The notes under the pieces are model-generated. The model did no database searches and was not told where the DNA came from. It saw nothing but the letters and a program-made list of their open reading frames with translations. 64,000 bases of DNA. It comes from Boletus sp. NGJ. Taxonomy: Eukaryota; Basidiomycota; Agaricomycetes; Boletales; Boletaceae. Positions 60,430 through 64,000 of the stretch are shown in pieces. How positions within the stretch are numbered: the first letter of the stretch is position 1; each line of letters starts with the position of its first letter. The position numbers were made by a program, and so were the translations under genes. The stretch is taken from assembly GCA_019096195.1 (NCBI GenBank), contig JAGTXK010000021.1, positions 620,001-684,000 on the forward strand, given 5' to 3'.

Positions 60430-61400
60430 TGTAGTTCAGGAAGAAATAGCAGCAACAGCTCTCGACTTGGGAGTGGAACGACTTAACGGAAGGACACTCA
60501 GTCGTATGATGAAAGCTGCTTCAGCTTCGCAGTTCCTCCAAGGACTTGTGGTCTGCCCGCCCAGATCATACCCGCCAGCTGAGCAAGCTGTCGGCTGCAT
60601 CAGAGCACGCCAGAGTTACTCGTGACAAATCCTTGTTCCCCGAGTCGCTCTCAGGTGGCAGGCACAGAGCGCTGAGCCTTTTGACACTGGTGTTTGGGAC
60701 AGGAGGCTGACAGACGCCGTGCGCTTGTTATGAAGCGAGATAAGCTTCTGTTAAACTTCTACTTTAAGGTGATCTAGGAATTACGTGCCACGTTCCGAGC
60801 GCTTTGGGACTCCTCCTGCAGTTCACTCCGGACTGGCTGTCATACTGAATGCTGCCGAGACGCGTTAATTGTTCTTTCCGATGTGGAGGAGATACAGTTC
60901 ACATTTCGCTTCCACATTTCCTGAGAGGTTTACTTGGTCCGGCCGTGAACACAAGGTGGGACAACAGTCAGGATTCCATCTTATCCTTACTGTGGACAGA
61001 CATATCTTTGAAACCAGTCCTGGATACCTTGCCAGTGTATCAAAGCGACATCAAGTTGATCTTTCCGTTCAAACAGTTGAGAAAGTACTTGCGCTGATGA
61101 AGGACGCGAACTGGGTCCATTTTGCTTACTACGGAATCCAATATCCCGAGAACCTAACTATTAGTGGACTCTGCCCCGCTGATCAACGCCGCTTGAAGCT
61201 CTCGGACGTCATCTCCTTCCACATCTCCGTGGTGGACTCACACTTCTCTGCATGTCGGACAGGGACCAGCAACAGCAAGCCCTCTGACATGGCCATCCAT
61301 ATCGATGTGGAGTTGTCTGCGGGCTACGAAGGTGCCATTGGTAGGATGTGGCCAATCAAGGGCGTTGCGCTGGCCCATGTGGCAAAATGGACGTACTAAC
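60430..61400 (+). pseudogene. TPR/CHAT-domain protein relic
   Basis: Many mushrooms carry large families of tetratricopeptide proteins with a C-terminal CHAT domain, a caspase-like peptidase fold. Only the end of such a gene is left here. About 60,470-60,640 reads in broken frame as KLLQLRSSSKDLWSARPDHT and QLSKLSAASEHARVTRD, the linker after the repeats. The frame 60,869-61,399 then gives VEKVLALMKDANWVHFAYYG, SGLCPADQRRLKLSDVISFH, HFSACRTGTSNS and GYEGAIGRMWPIKG. The family usually has HFACHG at the catalytic His and SACQTG at the catalytic Cys: here the Cys is kept but the His position reads Tyr (HFAYYG). In-frame stops lie in the upstream part and the repeat region is absent, so I call it a pseudogene. 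Confidence 0.75.
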
Positions 61401-61881
61401 AGGCGACTTTTCCGGGACGTCGCAACACCTGATTAATCGATTAGCCAGAGGCAGCGCGAGTGCTGTACGTACAGTATGTTCAACATCCGTTTGCTGGATT
61501 CGGCTAATAGGATCCAGCTATACCTCCCATGGTCTCCAACCCAGTGATGTCAGGTTCTCTAGTATTTGGACCAGTATCAAAGAAGTGGCCTGATATACCA
61601 ATTGCAGCAAGAAACCTTGCTTGCTTACACGCACGGTTGGAATGAGTCTGCACATTTGTCGGCGAATTTGTACAAGTGAATTGAAAAGAAGGACATCAAA
61701 AGACAGACAATGCTCATACTCGTACAGATCAATCTCTCCGACAGGTTAATTAGATTCTACTCCTGGGATGAATTGGATACAATGCATGCAGAAGAAACGA
61801 GTGTAGGATTTGTGTAGCCAAAGTGATACGACTGAAAGCAAATAGGATAGGACACGCTCTGCAGATTGGATATATGCATGG
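61401..61881. other. Intergenic between convergent features
   Basis: About 480 bp between the CHAT relic (+) and the 3' end of the DUF6534 gene (-). No gene seen; traces of CHAT-family 3' sequence may extend to about 61,480. Confidence 0.4.
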
Positions 61882-63985
61882 TTAGATAAGGGGTGTGGGA
61901 TCGGCAGAATGTTTAGATAGTTGGAAATTTTCAATGGTTTCACCACTGGGGGAGTTGGGTTTGCCTTGTGTCTGCATGAACTTGACGTTAGAGTTGGTGG
62001 GCCGTGAAACGGAATCAGGTGATCTACGTACCACCCAGAGTTCGCCTGAATCTGGAGCGGAACCCTCTTCTCCCCCGCGGGACTCTACGTCACCGAATTC
62101 AACCACAGCTGTGGGGATGTTAAGCGACTGGGTTCGTTGTTCTGTAGGCACCCAGGATTTTATCGGGTCGCATTCGGTGCCACGGCCCCGTATGGTTTGG
62201 CGTGTGTTCAGTCTGTAAACCGATGAAGCCTGCTTGTTACATGGGGTATAAAACAAACGTACGCCGCAACGAATGACACTGCATATACTAAATCATGGGT
62301 TAGTTCAATGCTCTAGATTGAGCAAGAGTGCCTTACGTTTGCTCAAAACGAAGTAACAACCCACAAAGACGAAATTCGTCGGCATACATTGGTACTGTTG
62401 ATGAGTGAAGTGAAAGCGACCGACACTAAGTTGCAGGTAATACATACAAAGATCGAAGTGGAGAAGCTCAGTGCACTAGATAACGATGTCAACCAGATAG
62501 AAAACGATATTGAGGTCTAATAGTACCTTGTCAGTGCACCGGTGTTGACTGCGTGAACCATTAAACTTCTGATGAGCGAGTTGGCCCTTCAAATATGCCA
62601 TCAGAAACCAGTAAAAAGAGTACACTGGAAACTTACTGTGCATAACTGGACCGCATGGTTTGCAAGTAATAACAAAGGGCAACAGCTGTGCTTATGTCAT
62701 CCAAGGTGTTAATACCCAGGGCGACAATACCCAGGGTCTGAAACAAGAATACCAAGTCAGTAATGAGATGGTTTCTGCATAAGAATCCGACAGACTCGTA
62801 TATTTGCAACATCAGGTAGTGCAGGAAGCGCATAACTGAAAGGAAGGTATCCATACTCAGCCCAAATGTTACGCTGGAGAATGTGAGAAACTTGGCACCT
62901 CTTCATTGTGAATGCTGTAAGGTACATTAGCATTCGAATGTAATCGTATAAAGTTTCATCCAAGACTTACCGGTGGCGAGGCCTGGGGTACAGTTAAGGA
63001 AAAATAAAGAGGGTTGTGCAGGTTAGATACGACGCTGCAACTATGACGACAATCCGCCCACCCAGTTGTCCAAAGTTGAGAATCAACTTGTCAGAAGGAT
63101 CAGTCACACGTATGATAGAACGTTACGCATGGAGCAGTACTCACCAAACACGCCATCAGCCACATATTCCCATTGCTAACTAAGAAGCGCAGGTCATTAA
63201 AGATGTCATCATGGATGAATGGAATCCTCACACCGCCAGACGCGTAGTGAGAAGAAACTGCCATCGATCGAGGTTAAATACAGATAATGATCACAGACGA
63301 ATATACATACAGCTTGACAACGGATCCAATCACTGCCTGGACAACAAGGTACCCTCTTAGACACTTAAAACCAGTGATGAAAGTGGCGTACTCACCCCTA
63401 GGAGAAGCTGGAACTGGAAGACGCCGGGTTAATACGAGTCCACCATCAACAAGCACACGCACGACCAGGGTCCTGCATTCCTGTCAAAATGACGGAGAAT
63501 TTACAGGGGAAAAAGTCGCACCAAATCGGTTTGCCCAAGAGTGCAAGTACGTTCAAATAGTTTCTACATTGCAATTGGATTACCAGTAGCCAATGACCAC
63601 AGAAACTCACGTTATTGAGTAGTAGTACACGCAATGACCGATGAAGGCTTGGTGCACCGTCTCTAGCAGCCTGTAAAGAAAAACTACACGACACACTCAA
63701 CAAACATTGAAGGAGGACGAACAATAGTAACGCGACCTGATCAGATTAGACGTGAAATCCATGCGCGGGTACACTCTTAGAACAACTTACAACAACTTTA
63801 TATCCAACTTTATCCGAAGGATATCGACGACAATAATTATACACCTGGACGAAAAGGATGCCATATAATCTGTTGGATGATCAGCGTGACCATCTTGGAG
63901 GCATAAGTATTACTCGCACTGTAGACACACTGAAGCCAATGAACAAGGCACCGAGCGTATTGTCGAAACTGAGACTAGCGGACAT
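61882..63985 (-). CDS. DUF6534 multi-pass membrane protein
   Basis: The function of DUF6534 proteins is unknown; they are abundant in Agaricomycetes and predicted to have seven membrane spans. The minus-strand start at 63,985 reads MSASLSFDNTLGALFIGFSV. Spliced segments follow the family in order: YGILFVQVYNYCRRYPSDK, LLETVHQAFIGHCVYYYSIT, AVIGSVVKLFFSLRVWR, LSNGNMWLMACL, TLDDISTAVALCYYLQTMRS, RSLMVHAVNTGALT and MPTNFVFVGCYFVLSK. The last is AVSFVAALNTRQTIRGRG, with a hydrophilic tail ending DPTPLI at 61,882. The final join uses a 44-nt intron (donor GTACGTTTG, acceptor GTTTACAG). There are at least nine introns. Around 62,880-63,010 and 62,400-62,450 I could not fix the reading frame, so one exon may be misread or damaged. 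The window ends 15 bp upstream, so the promoter is outside. Confidence 0.78.
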
Positions 63986-64000
63986 GCCTGCGCCAGAACG

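Noticed and set aside
61895-62218. Plus-strand frame of 107 codons
   Set aside because: It is the shadow of the last DUF6534 exon on the minus strand, which continues the family motif LNTRQTIRGRG.
1-64000. CRISPR arrays, bacterial operons, tRNA and rRNA genes
   Set aside because: The window is fungal nuclear DNA; I saw no spacer-repeat array, no rRNA segment and no convincing tRNA cloverleaf by eye. A tRNAscan-type run would be needed to exclude tRNAs fully.

Overview
The window looks like a piece of a basidiomycete (Agaricomycete-type) fungal genome. The evidence is gene structure with many introns of about 45-60 nt, a TRI5-type sesquiterpene synthase, a DUF6534 membrane protein, a TPR/CHAT-domain relic, and a KDZ (Kyakuja-Dileera-Zisupton) DNA transposon with its CxC2 zinc-binding domain. 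All calls were made by reading the sequence; no database search was run.

The window has two halves. Positions 1 to about 40,900 are a transposon island with no host gene I can recognise. It holds a 5'-truncated Ty3/gypsy chromovirus (about 1,187-7,080) whose 3' LTR is split by a 982-bp solo LTR. A second copy of that 981/982-bp LTR stands alone at 10,448-11,428. Solo LTRs of the gypsy family lie at 12,678-13,591, 21,685-22,558 and, inverted, 27,031-27,912. A Tc1-like element with very long inverted repeats spans 14,384-15,623. A decayed KDZ transposon covers about 16,930-20,460. A Ty1/copia element (22,575-28,660) is interrupted by the inverted solo LTR. A gypsy element with both LTRs spans 31,500-39,789. 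Most insertions show exact 5-bp target duplications. Several local tandem repeats fill the gaps. Most of this half has very few CpG dinucleotides, as expected after methylation-driven decay; the 981/982-bp LTR pair and the two-LTR gypsy copy are richer in CpG.

Positions from about 40,900 to 64,000 are gene-bearing and CpG-rich. In order: an intact-looking TRI5-family terpene synthase (43,193-44,255, +); a vacuolar-type serine carboxypeptidase (46,133-48,144, +) followed by its decayed tandem copy (about 48,586-50,178, +); a fungal Nha1-type Na+/H+ antiporter (51,499-54,340, +); a membrane-anchored GH35 beta-galactosidase (59,868-55,628, -) with a 12-nt micro-exon; a broken TPR/CHAT gene relic (about 60,430-61,400, +); and a DUF6534 multi-pass membrane protein (63,985-61,882, -).

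I see no operon-like logic. The terpene synthase has no recognisable tailoring gene beside it in this window. The most useful points for a second look are the orphan terpene synthase at the island edge, the GH35 micro-exon, two GC-AG introns, the partial carboxypeptidase duplication, the CHAT relic with an altered catalytic dyad, and the extra zinc-knuckle region at the 3' end of the gypsy family.
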